Shown here piece by piece: positions 1-7,674 of a stretch of DNA of 20,106 bases. The notes beneath the pieces were generated by a model. That model was given only the letters and a program-made list of their open reading frames with translations, had not been told where the DNA came from and did no database searches. This stretch comes from Patescibacteria group bacterium (GTDB lineage: Bacteria > Patescibacteriota > Minisyncoccia > Minisyncoccales > UBA10102): assembly GCA_018816925.1 (NCBI GenBank), contig JAHIUP010000072.1, forward strand, positions 1 to 20,106. The letters are read 5' to 3'. A program made the translations under genes and the position numbers. The number at the start of each line of letters is the position of its first letter. The stretch's first letter is position 1.

Positions 1-29
1 AAATAGGTTGAAACTTAGTCGGGTTAAGG

Positions 30-52
30 ATAGGCCTGGTAGGCCTATTTTT
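30..52 (+). terminator. Intrinsic terminator of an upstream gene
   Basis: A perfect 8-bp stem (ATAGGCCT at 30-37, AGGCCTAT at 41-48) closes a 3-base loop and runs into five T (48-52). This is a classic intrinsic terminator. The gene it serves would lie to the left, outside the window. The following stretch to 109 shows no gene. Confidence 0.75.
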
Positions 53-109
53 CTGTGGATAACTAAGCCAGGCTAAGGAGGTGCTAGCCCTTGGGGTGGT
101 GCAAAGGTA

Positions 110-137
110 TTGACAGACCCCTATGTTGTAGTATAAT
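110..137 (+). promoter_or_regulatory. Sigma70-type promoter
   Basis: TTGACA (110-115) and TATAAT (132-137) are both perfect consensus hexamers, separated by 16 bp. The promoter stands about 30 bases before the ATG at 170 and should drive the two-gene unit that ends at the hairpin 806-855. Confidence 0.85.
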
Positions 138-169
138 GAGCTTTAGCAGTATTATACGGAAGGAGTAAA

Positions 170-466
170 ATGCCCCGATTCGAGATTGTAAGGGTGAAAC
201 GGGACGAAGATGGAAGAATAGGGTTGCCCCATGGAAGCATGGTTCCCTATGAGATACACGTAGGCGTGGAGGTTAAAGAGGGTAAGCGGAAGTATTTCAT
301 TGGTCATGGGGCTGTAACCACGAGAGACGGGGAGCCGTCCTGGAGCTTCCGGTTAAACCTTGACTTCGAGGACAAGTTGAAGGCATTGTGCGGGGAAGAT
401 TTCGTGGAGCTCGAGCGTGCGATTATACAGCAAGTCAAGGTGGTGGAACAAGGGAGACCCTCGTGA
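170..466 (+). CDS. Hypothetical 98-aa protein
   Basis: I do not recognise this protein. The start is well supported: GGAAGGAG at 158-165 lies four bases before ATG 170, and a consensus promoter lies upstream. It is soluble, with no membrane segment or signal peptide. The composition is charged, with an N-terminal half that looks beta-rich (VPYEIHVGVEVKEG around residues 25-38) and a helical C-terminal third (FVELERAIIQQVKVVEQ). Its stop codon overlaps the GTG start of the next gene (GTGA at 463-466), so the two are probably translated together. Because the partner looks like a receiver-domain protein, a role in signalling is possible, but the sequence does not show it. Confidence 0.75.
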   Translation: MPRFEIVRVKRDEDGRIGLPHGSMVPYEIHVGVEVKEGKRKYFIGHGAVTTRDGEPSWSFRLNLDFEDKLKALCGEDFVELERAIIQQVKVVEQGRPS

Positions 467-801
467 GAGTGTTTCTTTGTGGAGACACGGAGGAACTGCA
501 TAACATACTGAAGCGTATGCTTCTTGTGGAGCACGATGTGCCGGTGGAAGCGAGCTCTTTTCAAGAAGGGGAGAGCAAGATTGCGATGGTAAGGGAGCTG
601 GGATGTGAGGTTGCCGTGTTGCATGATTCTTTCGGTTCCAGTTTTTATCCCACAACCGGAGCAGGCATGGCGCTCAAGATCCGTGAGGAATTCCCAGGGA
701 TGCGTATCGTCTTTTGCTCTCCTATTAAAAGGGACTGGGGAGATGCAAATCTTGAGGTGCCTTTCCTTATGCAAGATCTCCTGAATGCCGTTTCGGGATA
801 G
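463..801 (+). CDS. Degenerate response-regulator receiver-like protein
   Basis: A 112-aa protein starting at GTG 463, chosen because AGGGAG (451-456) sits six bases upstream and the start overlaps the previous stop. The pattern is that of a CheY-like receiver fold: beta1 VRVFLCGD, a central AVLHDSF with D55 where the phospho-acceptor is expected, and IVFCSP (82-87) matching beta4 with its conserved Ser/Thr. In the last strand the usual Lys-Pro appears as VPF (99-101), so the conserved lysine is missing. The N-terminal acidic cluster is only D8, E10 and E11. It has no output domain. It may be a pseudo-receiver that binds a partner without normal phosphotransfer; fold assignment is inference from motif order. 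Confidence 0.65.
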   Translation: MRVFLCGDTEELHNILKRMLLVEHDVPVEASSFQEGESKIAMVRELGCEVAVLHDSFGSSFYPTTGAGMALKIREEFPGMRIVFCSPIKRDWGDANLEVPFLMQDLLNAVSG

Positions 802-805
802 CAAA

Positions 806-855
806 AAGCCCGGCAGGGAATGGATAGGATACTATTCATTTTCCCTGTCGGGCTT
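806..855. terminator. Long bidirectional hairpin terminator
   Basis: The arms 806-818 and 843-855 pair over 13 bp (one G-U), then continue through 819-827 with 832-840 (one G-U) to a GATA loop, interrupted only by two bulged T (841-842). On the minus strand the hairpin is followed by five T (complement of AAAAA 803-807), so it is a good intrinsic terminator for the minus-strand gene 879-1100. It also lies just behind the plus-strand stop at 801. It therefore closes two convergent units. Confidence 0.85.
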
Positions 856-878
856 CCTTGTTAACGGAACGAATCATG

Positions 879-1100
879 CTAGGCAAACTTGACCCAGATG
901 TCGTGGATGCGTGGTTCTCCCTGGATCTGGCGGCGCTCATCGGACGTAACACACAGTTTTTTTCCTCTTGGGAGGGTTCTTTTAGTCCGCCAGTACTCAA
1001 GGAACACCTCCGTGGGTACCCATGTACTAGTGAGGAGTATCCTCTCTCCGTTTTCCAATATGAGACTAGTCCAGGCGGACAAGCGTTTTTCGAGGGGCAT
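879..1100 (-). CDS. Hypothetical small protein, minus strand (73 aa)
   Basis: I do not recognise the product, but the gene signals are unusually complete. ATG (1098-1100, read on minus) follows AAAGGAGG (1107-1114) by six bases. A TTGACA / GATGAT promoter lies at 1133-1161. The stop at 879-881 is 24 bases from a hairpin with a T-run on this strand. The protein is basic and soluble (LENGERILLTSTWVPTEVFLEYW in the first half, then several Arg/Lys), with no membrane segment. A longer overlapping minus-strand frame (836-1117) and plus-strand frames here lack such signals and are rejected. It is transcribed away from the signalling cluster; a link to it is unproven. Confidence 0.72.
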   Translation of the reverse strand: MPLEKRLSAWTSLILENGERILLTSTWVPTEVFLEYWRTKRTLPRGKKLCVTSDERRQIQGEPRIHDIWVKFA

Positions 1101-1106
1101 TTCTTC

Positions 1107-1114
1107 CCTCCTTT
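1107..1114 (-). promoter_or_regulatory. Ribosome binding site deciding the minus-strand start
   Basis: Read on the minus strand this is AAAGGAGG, complementary to the 16S anti-Shine-Dalgarno, six bases before ATG 1100. It fixes both the strand and the start of the 73-aa gene. Confidence 0.8.
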
Positions 1115-1132
1115 CATTAAGAACTTTGGCGC

Positions 1133-1161
1133 ATCATCTCAAAGTTCTCAGGCGGTGTCAA
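1133..1161 (-). promoter_or_regulatory. Promoter for the 73-aa minus-strand gene
   Basis: On the minus strand, TTGACA (1156-1161) is followed after exactly 17 bp by GATGAT (1133-1138), four of six matches to TATAAT. A short palindrome CCTCAATGAGG (1176-1186) lies between this and the divergent plus-strand promoter and could be a shared operator; that is speculative. Confidence 0.65.
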
Positions 1162-1188
1162 ATTTCTCCTGTAGTCCTCAATGAGGCC

Positions 1189-1218
1189 TTGCTTGTATGT
1201 TTGGGTGCGTAGTATAAT
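1189..1218 (+). promoter_or_regulatory. Promoter for the REC-REC gene
   Basis: TATAAT (1213-1218) is a perfect -10 box. A weak -35, TTGCTT (1189-1194), lies 18 bp upstream. The -10 ends 19 bases before ATG 1238, giving a leader of about a dozen bases with no visible Shine-Dalgarno. Confidence 0.6.
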
Positions 1219-1237
1219 AAATCAATAGTTCTTATTT

Positions 1238-2026
1238 ATGGCAAAGCGCATTGTACTCATTGAGGATGAGGATGTTATCGCGAGAATGATAAAGAAACAC
1301 CTTATACGGAAGGGGTATGAGGTGGAGGTGGCAGAAGACGGACAGAAGGGCCTTGAAGCCATCCTGGAAAAGAAGCCAGACCTGGTGCTTTTAGATATGA
1401 TGCTCCCCGTGCTCAACGGGTTTGGTGTTTTGCGGGCGCTCAAGGAGAAGCAATTGCTTCCCGAGCTTCCCGTTGTCATTATCTCCAATTCCGGGCAGCC
1501 ATTAGAGATTGACCACGCCTTTGACTTGGGCATTAAGGATTATCTTGTGAAGGTTAACTTTACGCCAGAAGAGGTATTGGAGAAGGTAGAGGGGATTCTC
1601 CACGGAGACGGAGACAAAAAAAACGGCAGGAAGAAATCCGCGAAAGTGGAAGTGGGTATTGTTCTGGTGGTGGAGGATGACGAGACGCTTTTGTCGATCT
1701 TGGCCCGCAAATTCAAGAAAGAGGGCTACGCGGTGCGCACAGCCACAACCACGAGCGAGGCGAGGCGTTCCCTGCAGCAAAAAGGGAAACCAGATGTTGT
1801 GCTTTTAGATGTGCTCTTGCCAGACGAGAGCGGCCTTGCCTTTTTGCAGGAGTGCAAACAAAAGGAGGAGTTCAAGGATATTCCCTTTATTGTTATTTCC
1901 AATCTTGGGCAGGATGAGGAAGTGAAAAAGGGAATGGACATGGGAGCGGAGGACTACATCATTAAGGCGAATGTTCTGCCCGAGGAGATTGTTCAAAAGG
2001 TCCAATCAATTATTCGTAGTAAATAA
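1238..2026 (+). CDS. Tandem receiver (REC-REC) response regulator
   Basis: This 262-aa protein consists of two CheY-like receiver domains and nothing else. REC1 (about 4-123) has the acidic pair E9/D10, phospho-acceptor D53 in LVLLDMMLP, S83 after beta4 and K105 in YLVKV. REC2 (about 140-260) has E146/D147/D148, phospho-acceptor D191 in VVLLDVLLP, S221 and K243 in YIIKA. Both sets of active-site residues are complete, so both should accept phosphate. A charged linker (126-137) joins them. There is no DNA-binding or enzymatic output domain, so it probably acts by protein contact or as a phosphorelay intermediate. It stands 17 bases before the FIST gene and in the same direction as the histidine kinase at 3249, its likely phosphodonor. 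Confidence 0.93.
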   Translation: MAKRIVLIEDEDVIARMIKKHLIRKGYEVEVAEDGQKGLEAILEKKPDLVLLDMMLPVLNGFGVLRALKEKQLLPELPVVIISNSGQPLEIDHAFDLGIKDYLVKVNFTPEEVLEKVEGILHGDGDKKNGRKKSAKVEVGIVLVVEDDETLLSILARKFKKEGYAVRTATTTSEARRSLQQKGKPDVVLLDVLLPDESGLAFLQECKQKEEFKDIPFIVISNLGQDEEVKKGMDMGAEDYIIKANVLPEEIVQKVQSIIRSK

Positions 2027-2043
2027 TCAATCAATATTTTTGT

Positions 2044-3246
2044 ATGGGAATTCAAGCAGGAGTAAGTTTTAGCAAGCATCGGGATGCATACCAGGCGGGG
2101 TACGAGGCCGCCAAGGGCGCCATGAAGGAGGCGCGCATCGAAAAAGCAGACCTTCTCATCGGTTTTGCCTCTTCTCGCTTTGAGCAGAAAGAACTCATTC
2201 GCGGGATTCGCGAGGCCGGCGGAGACGCCCAGTTCGTGGGATGCACGGACGCGGGCGAGATTACCAACCAGGGTCCTCAACAGGGAGGCGTTGCTGTTAT
2301 GGCCGTGAGCTCTGAGAGCATAAAGTTTCACACGGGTCTTGGTAAAGATGTGGCAAAGGGCGCCAACGAGGCGGGTCAGGCCGTTGCCAGAGAGGTAATG
2401 GAGAAGACAAAAGACGGCGATCTCCGGGCGTTTATAATGTTTCCCGACGTGCTTGCGGGAAACGGAGCGGAGATTGTTCGGGGAGTGCAAAAGGTACTCG
2501 GAGAACACTTCCCTATTCTGGGGGGAGCCGCAGGAGACGACTTTGAGTTTAAGAAGACCTATCAATACCGGGACGACGAAGTGGACTCGGGTTCCGTGGC
2601 AGGATTAGGGCTGGAAGGAGAGTTTTCTATGGGAGCCGGTGTCCGGCATGGATGGATACCCATTGGAAGCCCCATGAAGGTCACGAAATCGGAAGGTGCG
2701 TTGCTCAAGGAACTGGATGGGCGTCCCGCCATCAGTATCTACGAGGACTATTTTGGGCAGTCGGCGAACGAGTTGCGCAAGGAACCCTTGGCGCGCATGG
2801 CCATTACATATCCATTAGGTCTTAAGCTTCCAGGATTAGAGGAGTATCTGATACGCGATCCAATTATTGCGCAGGAAGACGGCTCGATCACGTGTGCCGC
2901 GGAGATTCCCGAGGGGTCTGAAATTCGTCTCATGATTGGCAGCCACGAGAAGGCCGTGGAGGCCGCCCAGGAGGCCGCGACCAAGCTCAAAGAGGACTTT
3001 CAGAAAGCGGGAACAAAACCCAAGTTCATCCTTATGTTTAACTGCATCGCCCGAGAGAAGCTCTTTGGGCAGCGGGCAAAAGAGGAGATTGACGCGGTCA
3101 TGGAGATTGTCGGGCGCGATGTTCCGCTACTGGGCTTCTATACCTACGGAGAACAGGCGCCCATGGGAGGGGAGGTGTCTGACAAAGAGAAGATCAGTTC
3201 CCGCTTTTACAACGAAACAGTGGTTATCTTTGGCATTGGAGAATAG
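2044..3246 (+). CDS. FIST N- and C-domain sensor protein
   Basis: A 400-aa soluble protein matching the FIST family (F-box and intracellular signal transduction), a small-molecule sensing module. The FIST_N part (about 1-220) includes FVGCTDAGEI near residue 72 and the family hallmark GGAAGDDFEF near residue 160. The FIST_C part (about 230-395) includes the EDYFGQ and YPLGL segments and ends with PLLGFYTYGEQ, typical of the family. No membrane segment or signal peptide is present, so it acts in the cytoplasm. No Shine-Dalgarno is seen before ATG 2044, but the N-terminus fits the family start. The stop is two bases before the ATG of the histidine kinase, which implies a shared transcript. The ligand cannot be read from sequence; amino acids have been proposed for the family. 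Confidence 0.92.
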   Translation: MGIQAGVSFSKHRDAYQAGYEAAKGAMKEARIEKADLLIGFASSRFEQKELIRGIREAGGDAQFVGCTDAGEITNQGPQQGGVAVMAVSSESIKFHTGLGKDVAKGANEAGQAVAREVMEKTKDGDLRAFIMFPDVLAGNGAEIVRGVQKVLGEHFPILGGAAGDDFEFKKTYQYRDDEVDSGSVAGLGLEGEFSMGAGVRHGWIPIGSPMKVTKSEGALLKELDGRPAISIYEDYFGQSANELRKEPLARMAITYPLGLKLPGLEEYLIRDPIIAQEDGSITCAAEIPEGSEIRLMIGSHEKAVEAAQEAATKLKEDFQKAGTKPKFILMFNCIAREKLFGQRAKEEIDAVMEIVGRDVPLLGFYTYGEQAPMGGEVSDKEKISSRFYNETVVIFGIGE

Positions 3247-3248
3247 CA

Positions 3249-4307
3249 ATGGAAGAACTTGTCCTCGCAACTTTCTTGTTCCTGTTGATGGGAGCCGCTG
3301 TTTTGATTGTTTGTTGCCGTAAGTCAAAAGCGAGGGAGGCGGCGCGGGAACGAGTTGAGCGACTGGAGCAGGAAAATAAGCGGCTCAACGAAATACTGGA
3401 AGAAAGCTACGAGAGCTCGAAGCTGTTAGTGGGGAAAGACCGGGAGCTCACGGCGGCGAATCACGAGCTGCAGGAGCGTACTCGTGAGCTCGACGAGATC
3501 ACACGTATTCTGGTGCGCCGCGACCTTAAATTAAACAAGGCCAACGAGATACTCCAGCGGTTGGATAAAGTCAAATCGGAGTTTGTTTCGGTGGCCGCGC
3601 ACCAGCTTCGCACCCCTCTCACGAGCATTAAGTGGTCGCTGCACGCTCTAAACACGGAATGGCAGAAGAATCTGAACGAGGAACAGAAGGAGTCCATTGG
3701 GGAGGCCTTTGAGTCCAGCCAGCGCCTGATTCGACTCATCAACGATCTTTTGGATGTTGCGCGTTTGGAAGAAGGGCGCCTTGGGTTTCATTACCAAAAG
3801 CAGTCCTTGGTGCCTTTGCTCTTGCATATCTATGAACGATTTTCCTCGAACGCCCGGAAGCGCAAGATTGACTTTCAGCTAGAACTTCCCAAAACGCTTA
3901 CGCAGATTTCTTTTGACGCGGGAAAGATAGACGTTGTGCTGGAGAATTTGGTGGATAACGCGCTGAAATACACGCCGATGGGCGGTAGGGTGACGATGCG
4001 CGCGAGAGCAGCAAATGATAATATCCTGGTAGAGGTGGAGGATACGGGTATTGGCGTTCCAGAGGCAGAGCAGCACGGGGTCTTTCAAAAGTTCTTCCGC
4101 GCTGCCAACGCCCAGCTCGCTCAGACCTCCGGCACGGGACTGGGGTTGTATCTTTCTTCGCGTATCGTTGCGCAGCACGGCGGGGAGATGCGCCTTAGGA
4201 GCAATAAGGGGAAGGGAACAACATTCTTCTTTACGCTTCCACGCGGCAAAGCTTCCAAGGAAGACAAGGAGAAGGATTCGGTGGAGGAAACGGAAGGAAC
4301 AATTTAG
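3249..4307 (+). CDS. Membrane sensor histidine kinase (HisKA + HATPase)
   Basis: A 352-aa kinase. Residues 4-22 form one hydrophobic membrane segment, followed by a long coiled coil (about 30-107) with no recognisable sensor domain. HisKA spans about 108-175, with phospho-acceptor H118 in SVAAHQLRTPL. The HATPase domain spans about 220-332: N-box LENLVDNALKY (N233, N237), G1 box DTGIGV (265-270), F box QKFFRA (280-285), G2 box GTGLGL (295-300). The C-terminal tail is short and highly charged. GGAG (3238-3241) gives a good ribosome site, inside the end of the FIST gene. The kinase probably phosphorylates the REC-REC protein encoded upstream. Lacking its own sensor, it may take its input from the FIST protein through the coiled coil; that link is inference from gene order. 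Confidence 0.95.
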   Translation: MEELVLATFLFLLMGAAVLIVCCRKSKAREAARERVERLEQENKRLNEILEESYESSKLLVGKDRELTAANHELQERTRELDEITRILVRRDLKLNKANEILQRLDKVKSEFVSVAAHQLRTPLTSIKWSLHALNTEWQKNLNEEQKESIGEAFESSQRLIRLINDLLDVARLEEGRLGFHYQKQSLVPLLLHIYERFSSNARKRKIDFQLELPKTLTQISFDAGKIDVVLENLVDNALKYTPMGGRVTMRARAANDNILVEVEDTGIGVPEAEQHGVFQKFFRAANAQLAQTSGTGLGLYLSSRIVAQHGGEMRLRSNKGKGTTFFFTLPRGKASKEDKEKDSVEETEGTI

Positions 4308-4372
4308 AGGCAAGCCCTTTTGCCTTGTGCAGCTTGTGGGAGTGCGCTTTCATGTGGTAGGATAGCACTTGT

Positions 4373-5563
4373 ATGTTTGCAAGACGCGCCCCTCTCTTTC
4401 TCTTGCTTGCGGCAGTGTTTGTCGCCGGTTTTCTGTTTTCCCAGTTTACGGGAGAACGGGGGATCGCAGGTGTATACAATAGGGAAGAGGGGAAGCCGGA
4501 AGGCGTGGATTTTTCTCTGTTCTGGGATGCTTGGCGTACCCTCCAGGAGAACTATGTCGCGTCAGATGAGCTGGACGAGCGTCTCATGCTTGAGGGCGCG
4601 CTGTCTGGTATGGTAGAGAGCGCGGGAGACCCTTACACTGTGTATTTCAACCCAGGGGACACAAAGGTGTTCTGGGAGGATATTGCGGGGACCTTTGAGG
4701 GCGTGGGCATGGAGGTAGGCATCCGGGAGGGGGAGCTTAAGGTTATTGCTCCCCTAGAAGGAACGCCAGCCCAGAAGGCGGGACTGCGGCCGGGAGATAC
4801 CATCGTGAAGATTGAGGACACCTTTGCGCGCGACCTTTCCATAGACGAGGCGGTCGTTCTCATTCGGGGGGAGAAGGGTACGGTGGTGCGCTTCCTCGTG
4901 CTTCGGGAAGGATGGGCGGAGGCCAGGGAGTTTTCCATGGAACGGGCGGTAATTGAAGTTCCTTCCCTTTCCTGGCGGCTCCAGGGAGATGTTGCCGTGC
5001 TTAGCCTGTACCACTTCTCTGAAAAGGCGAAGGGGGATTTTCAGGAGGCGGCAATGGAGATTCTCGCTTCGCGGGCGGAGACAATCGTGCTGGACTTGAG
5101 GAACAACCCCGGAGGATTCCTTGAGGTAGCCCAGGATATTGCGGGGTGGTTCCTGGAGCGGGGAGCCGTGGTAACCATAGAGGAATTCGGAGACGGCAGG
5201 GAATCCAGGGAGTACCGCGCAAAGGACAATAATGCCCAGTTATCCACTTACCCTATAGTGGTGCTCGTGAACGGTGGTACGGCTTCCGCGGCCGAGATTC
5301 TCGCGGGCGCGCTCCATGACAATAGGGGAGTCCTCCTTGTGGGGGAGCGCTCTTTTGGGAAGGGCTCCGTGCAGGAACTCAAGCTCCTCAAGGACGATTC
5401 ATCACTCAAGATTACGGTGGCTCACTGGCTCACTCCAAAGGGCAATTTTCTTACGGATGTGGGTCTGGAGCCCGATGTGGCTGTGCCTATGACGGAAGAT
5501 GACTTTGCAGAGGATAGAGACCCCCAACTTGACAAGGCACTTGAACTCGTGGAAGAACTATGA
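4373..5563 (+). CDS. S41 family C-terminal processing protease (Ctp)
   Basis: A 396-aa serine protease anchored or exported by an N-terminal hydrophobic segment (7-24). The order is typical of CtpA/Prc-like enzymes: an N-terminal helical region with DPYTVYF (86-92), a PDZ domain (about 105-185, with KAGLRPGD at 135-142), then the S41 core with LDLRNNPGG (240-248). The catalytic serine is S305 in GGTASAAE, and the general-base lysine is K330 in RSFGKGSVQ. The length is normal. The enzyme cleaves proteins near their C-terminus outside the membrane and usually takes part in envelope quality control. ATG 4373 lies nine bases behind a -10-like TAGGAT (4358-4363) with no Shine-Dalgarno. rplI follows 16 bases after the stop. 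Confidence 0.95.
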   Translation: MFARRAPLFLLLAAVFVAGFLFSQFTGERGIAGVYNREEGKPEGVDFSLFWDAWRTLQENYVASDELDERLMLEGALSGMVESAGDPYTVYFNPGDTKVFWEDIAGTFEGVGMEVGIREGELKVIAPLEGTPAQKAGLRPGDTIVKIEDTFARDLSIDEAVVLIRGEKGTVVRFLVLREGWAEAREFSMERAVIEVPSLSWRLQGDVAVLSLYHFSEKAKGDFQEAAMEILASRAETIVLDLRNNPGGFLEVAQDIAGWFLERGAVVTIEEFGDGRESREYRAKDNNAQLSTYPIVVLVNGGTASAAEILAGALHDNRGVLLVGERSFGKGSVQELKLLKDDSSLKITVAHWLTPKGNFLTDVGLEPDVAVPMTEDDFAEDRDPQLDKALELVEEL

Positions 5564-5579
5564 GAGTATAAAGCAAACC

Positions 5580-6029
5580 ATGCGCGTCATCTTTCTAAAA
5601 GACGTAGAAAATGTGGGTAAGTGTTTTGAGGTGAAGGAAGTGGCGGACGGACACGCCAGGAACTTTCTTATACCTGAAGGTTCTGCTGTTCCCGCGACCG
5701 AGGAAGCTCTTGCATGGGTGGAAACCCAGAAGGAGGTTCTTGAGAAGAAGGCAGAGGAGGGACTCCGCAAAGCTCAAGAGCTTGCTTCTGGTCTTGATGA
5801 TCTTGAGGTGCCCATTGCCGTGAAGGTTGGAGAGGAGGGCCAGCTTTTTGAGTCCATTACGGCCCAGAAGGTGGCGGAGCGTCTCAAGGAGATGGGTTTT
5901 GAGCTTAAGAAGAACCAAGTAAAGATGGAGGAATCCATTCGGGAATTGGGAGAGTTTCCTCTTAAGCTTGTCCTTGACCATAACCTGGAAGCTGAAATAC
6001 GCATTATTGTTACGGAAGAAGAAGGATAG
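5580..6029 (+). CDS. rplI: 50S ribosomal protein L9
   Basis: A 149-aa protein, the normal length of bacterial L9. The N-terminal rRNA-binding domain (about 1-50) has MRVIFLKDVENVGK and the conserved HARNFLIP (23-30). A long connecting helix rich in Glu/Lys (about 45-75) leads to the C-terminal domain, ending LEAEIRIIV. ATG 5580 was chosen because the L9 family begins exactly here; the open frame extends further upstream into the protease gene but without homology. No strong ribosome site is seen. L9 is reported missing from several CPR lineages (for example Microgenomates), so its presence argues against those. pyrG follows 10 bases after the stop. Confidence 0.96.
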   Translation: MRVIFLKDVENVGKCFEVKEVADGHARNFLIPEGSAVPATEEALAWVETQKEVLEKKAEEGLRKAQELASGLDDLEVPIAVKVGEEGQLFESITAQKVAERLKEMGFELKKNQVKMEESIRELGEFPLKLVLDHNLEAEIRIIVTEEEG

Positions 6030-6039
6030 CGGGATTTCC

Positions 6040-7668
6040 ATGACGCGTTATATCTTTGTCGTAGGGGGCGTAATCTCTGGTGTAGGAAAAGGGGTAGCCA
6101 CCGCATCCATCGCGAAGATCCTGCAGGGTAAGGGATTTCGCGTCACCGCGGTAAAGATTGATCCCTACGTTAATGTGGACGCTGGGACTTTGAACCCCCT
6201 CGAGCACGGGGAGGTTTTTGTGACAGACGACGGTACGGAATGCGACCAAGACATAGGGAACTACGAGCGCTTTCTGAACGAGAACTTGAGCTCCGTGAAC
6301 TACATGACGACCGGGGGGGTGTATTATTCGGTTATTATGAGGGAGCGCAACCTGGGGTACGGAGGCAAGACCGTGCAGGTTGTTCCCCACATTCCCCAGG
6401 AAGTGATAGACCGCATAGAGAAGGCGGGCAAAGAGCACAAGGCGGACTTCGTGCTTATAGAAGTGGGAGGAACGGTGGGGGAGTACGAGAATCTTTTGTT
6501 CTTGGAGGCGGCTCGTATGATGAAGCTTGCCACACCCAAACAGGTTCTTGTGGTGCTCGTGAGCTATCTGCCCATTCCAGAATCCGTGGGGGAGATGAAG
6601 ACCAAGCCCACCCAGCACGCGGCCCGCGCCCTTAATACCGCGGGGCTCCAACCGGATATTATACTGGCGAGGGCGAAGGTGCCTGTGGACGAACCCCGAA
6701 AGAGCAAGATTGCGACTTTCACGAACGTAGCGGTGGAGGACGTCATTTCCGCCCCTGACGTGGACTCTATTTACGAGATTCCCCTCAATTTTGAGAAGGA
6801 CCGGCTCGGAAACCGTATCCTCAAGAAGTTCGGTCTCCGAGAGAGCAAACGCGACCTTAAGGACTGGACGAAGTTCGTGGAGTCGAGCAAGAAGGCCGGG
6901 AAAGCAGTGCGCATTGGCATTGTGGGTAAGTACTTTGAGATAGGGGACTTTACACTCACGGATTCCTACCTTTCCGTGATAGAGGCCATCAAGCACGCCG
7001 CCTGGCAGTTGAAGAGGAAGCCCGAGATAACATGGCTTTCCGCGGAACACTACGAGAAAGACAGGAAATTCCTCAAGGAACTGGAACGTTTTGACGGCAT
7101 TATCGTGCCCGGGGGCTTTGGGAGTAGAGGAGCGGAAGGGAAAATACGCGCCATTGAGTACTGCCGCACGCGGCGCATTCCATTTTTTGGACTTTGCTTT
7201 GGTCTCCAGCTTGCCGTGATTGAATTCGCGAGAAACGTTGTGGGAATCAAGGGGGCGACCTCCGGGGAATTTAACGAGAAGGCGAAAGACAAAGTCATTG
7301 ATGTGATGCCCGAACAAAAGACCCTTCTGGAGAAAAAGAAGTATGGCGCCTCCATGCGTTTGGGGGCGTATGAGGCCCAGCTGAAAAAAGGAACGATTGC
7401 CTACGAGGCCTACAAGAAAACCATGATATCAGAACGCCACCGTCACCGCTACGAGGTGAATGATACCTACCGGGACGCGCTCATTGAGAATGGAATGGTG
7501 GTATCTGGGGTGAATCCCATTAAAAACCTTGTGGAGATTATAGAACTAAAGGGGCACCCATTTTTCGTGGGTACCCAGTTCCATCCCGAGCTTAAGTCGC
7601 GTCCTCTTACTCCCCACCCATTGTTCCTGGCGTTTCTCCAGGCGGCAGGGAGGGGAAGGAAGAAATGA
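6040..7668 (+). CDS. pyrG: CTP synthase (glutamine-hydrolysing)
   Basis: A 542-aa enzyme that makes CTP from UTP, ATP and glutamine, the last step of pyrimidine nucleotide synthesis. The synthetase domain (about 1-265) begins with the signature TRYIFVVGGVISGVGKG (P-loop 9-17) and contains KIDPYVNVDAGT (39-50) and EVGGTVG (141-147). The class I glutamine amidotransferase domain (about 290-540) has the oxyanion-hole loop PGGFGSRG (357-364), nucleophile C386 in GLCFGLQ, and H515/E517 in FHPELKSRP. All catalytic residues are present and the length is standard. The start at ATG 6040 matches the family N-terminus; an in-frame upstream extension overlaps rplI and is rejected. The gene converges on rpmA with only six bases between stops. 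Confidence 0.98.
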   Translation: MTRYIFVVGGVISGVGKGVATASIAKILQGKGFRVTAVKIDPYVNVDAGTLNPLEHGEVFVTDDGTECDQDIGNYERFLNENLSSVNYMTTGGVYYSVIMRERNLGYGGKTVQVVPHIPQEVIDRIEKAGKEHKADFVLIEVGGTVGEYENLLFLEAARMMKLATPKQVLVVLVSYLPIPESVGEMKTKPTQHAARALNTAGLQPDIILARAKVPVDEPRKSKIATFTNVAVEDVISAPDVDSIYEIPLNFEKDRLGNRILKKFGLRESKRDLKDWTKFVESSKKAGKAVRIGIVGKYFEIGDFTLTDSYLSVIEAIKHAAWQLKRKPEITWLSAEHYEKDRKFLKELERFDGIIVPGGFGSRGAEGKIRAIEYCRTRRIPFFGLCFGLQLAVIEFARNVVGIKGATSGEFNEKAKDKVIDVMPEQKTLLEKKKYGASMRLGAYEAQLKKGTIAYEAYKKTMISERHRHRYEVNDTYRDALIENGMVVSGVNPIKNLVEIIELKGHPFFVGTQFHPELKSRPLTPHPLFLAFLQAAGRGRKK

Positions 7669-7674
7669 GAGGTG

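Noticed and set aside
86..169. Possible 25-aa leader peptide starting at TTG 91 behind AAGGAGG
   Set aside because: The peptide is short and not convincing, and the strong promoter at 110-137 would lie inside it.
836..1117. Longer minus-strand frame and several plus-strand frames over 836-1212
   Set aside because: They lack a ribosome site and promoter and have low-complexity, unlikely composition; the 879-1100 minus frame has all signals.
6010..7317. Very long minus-strand frame opposite pyrG
   Set aside because: It is the antisense shadow of pyrG; the His/Leu-rich composition and lack of start signals match a codon-bias artefact.
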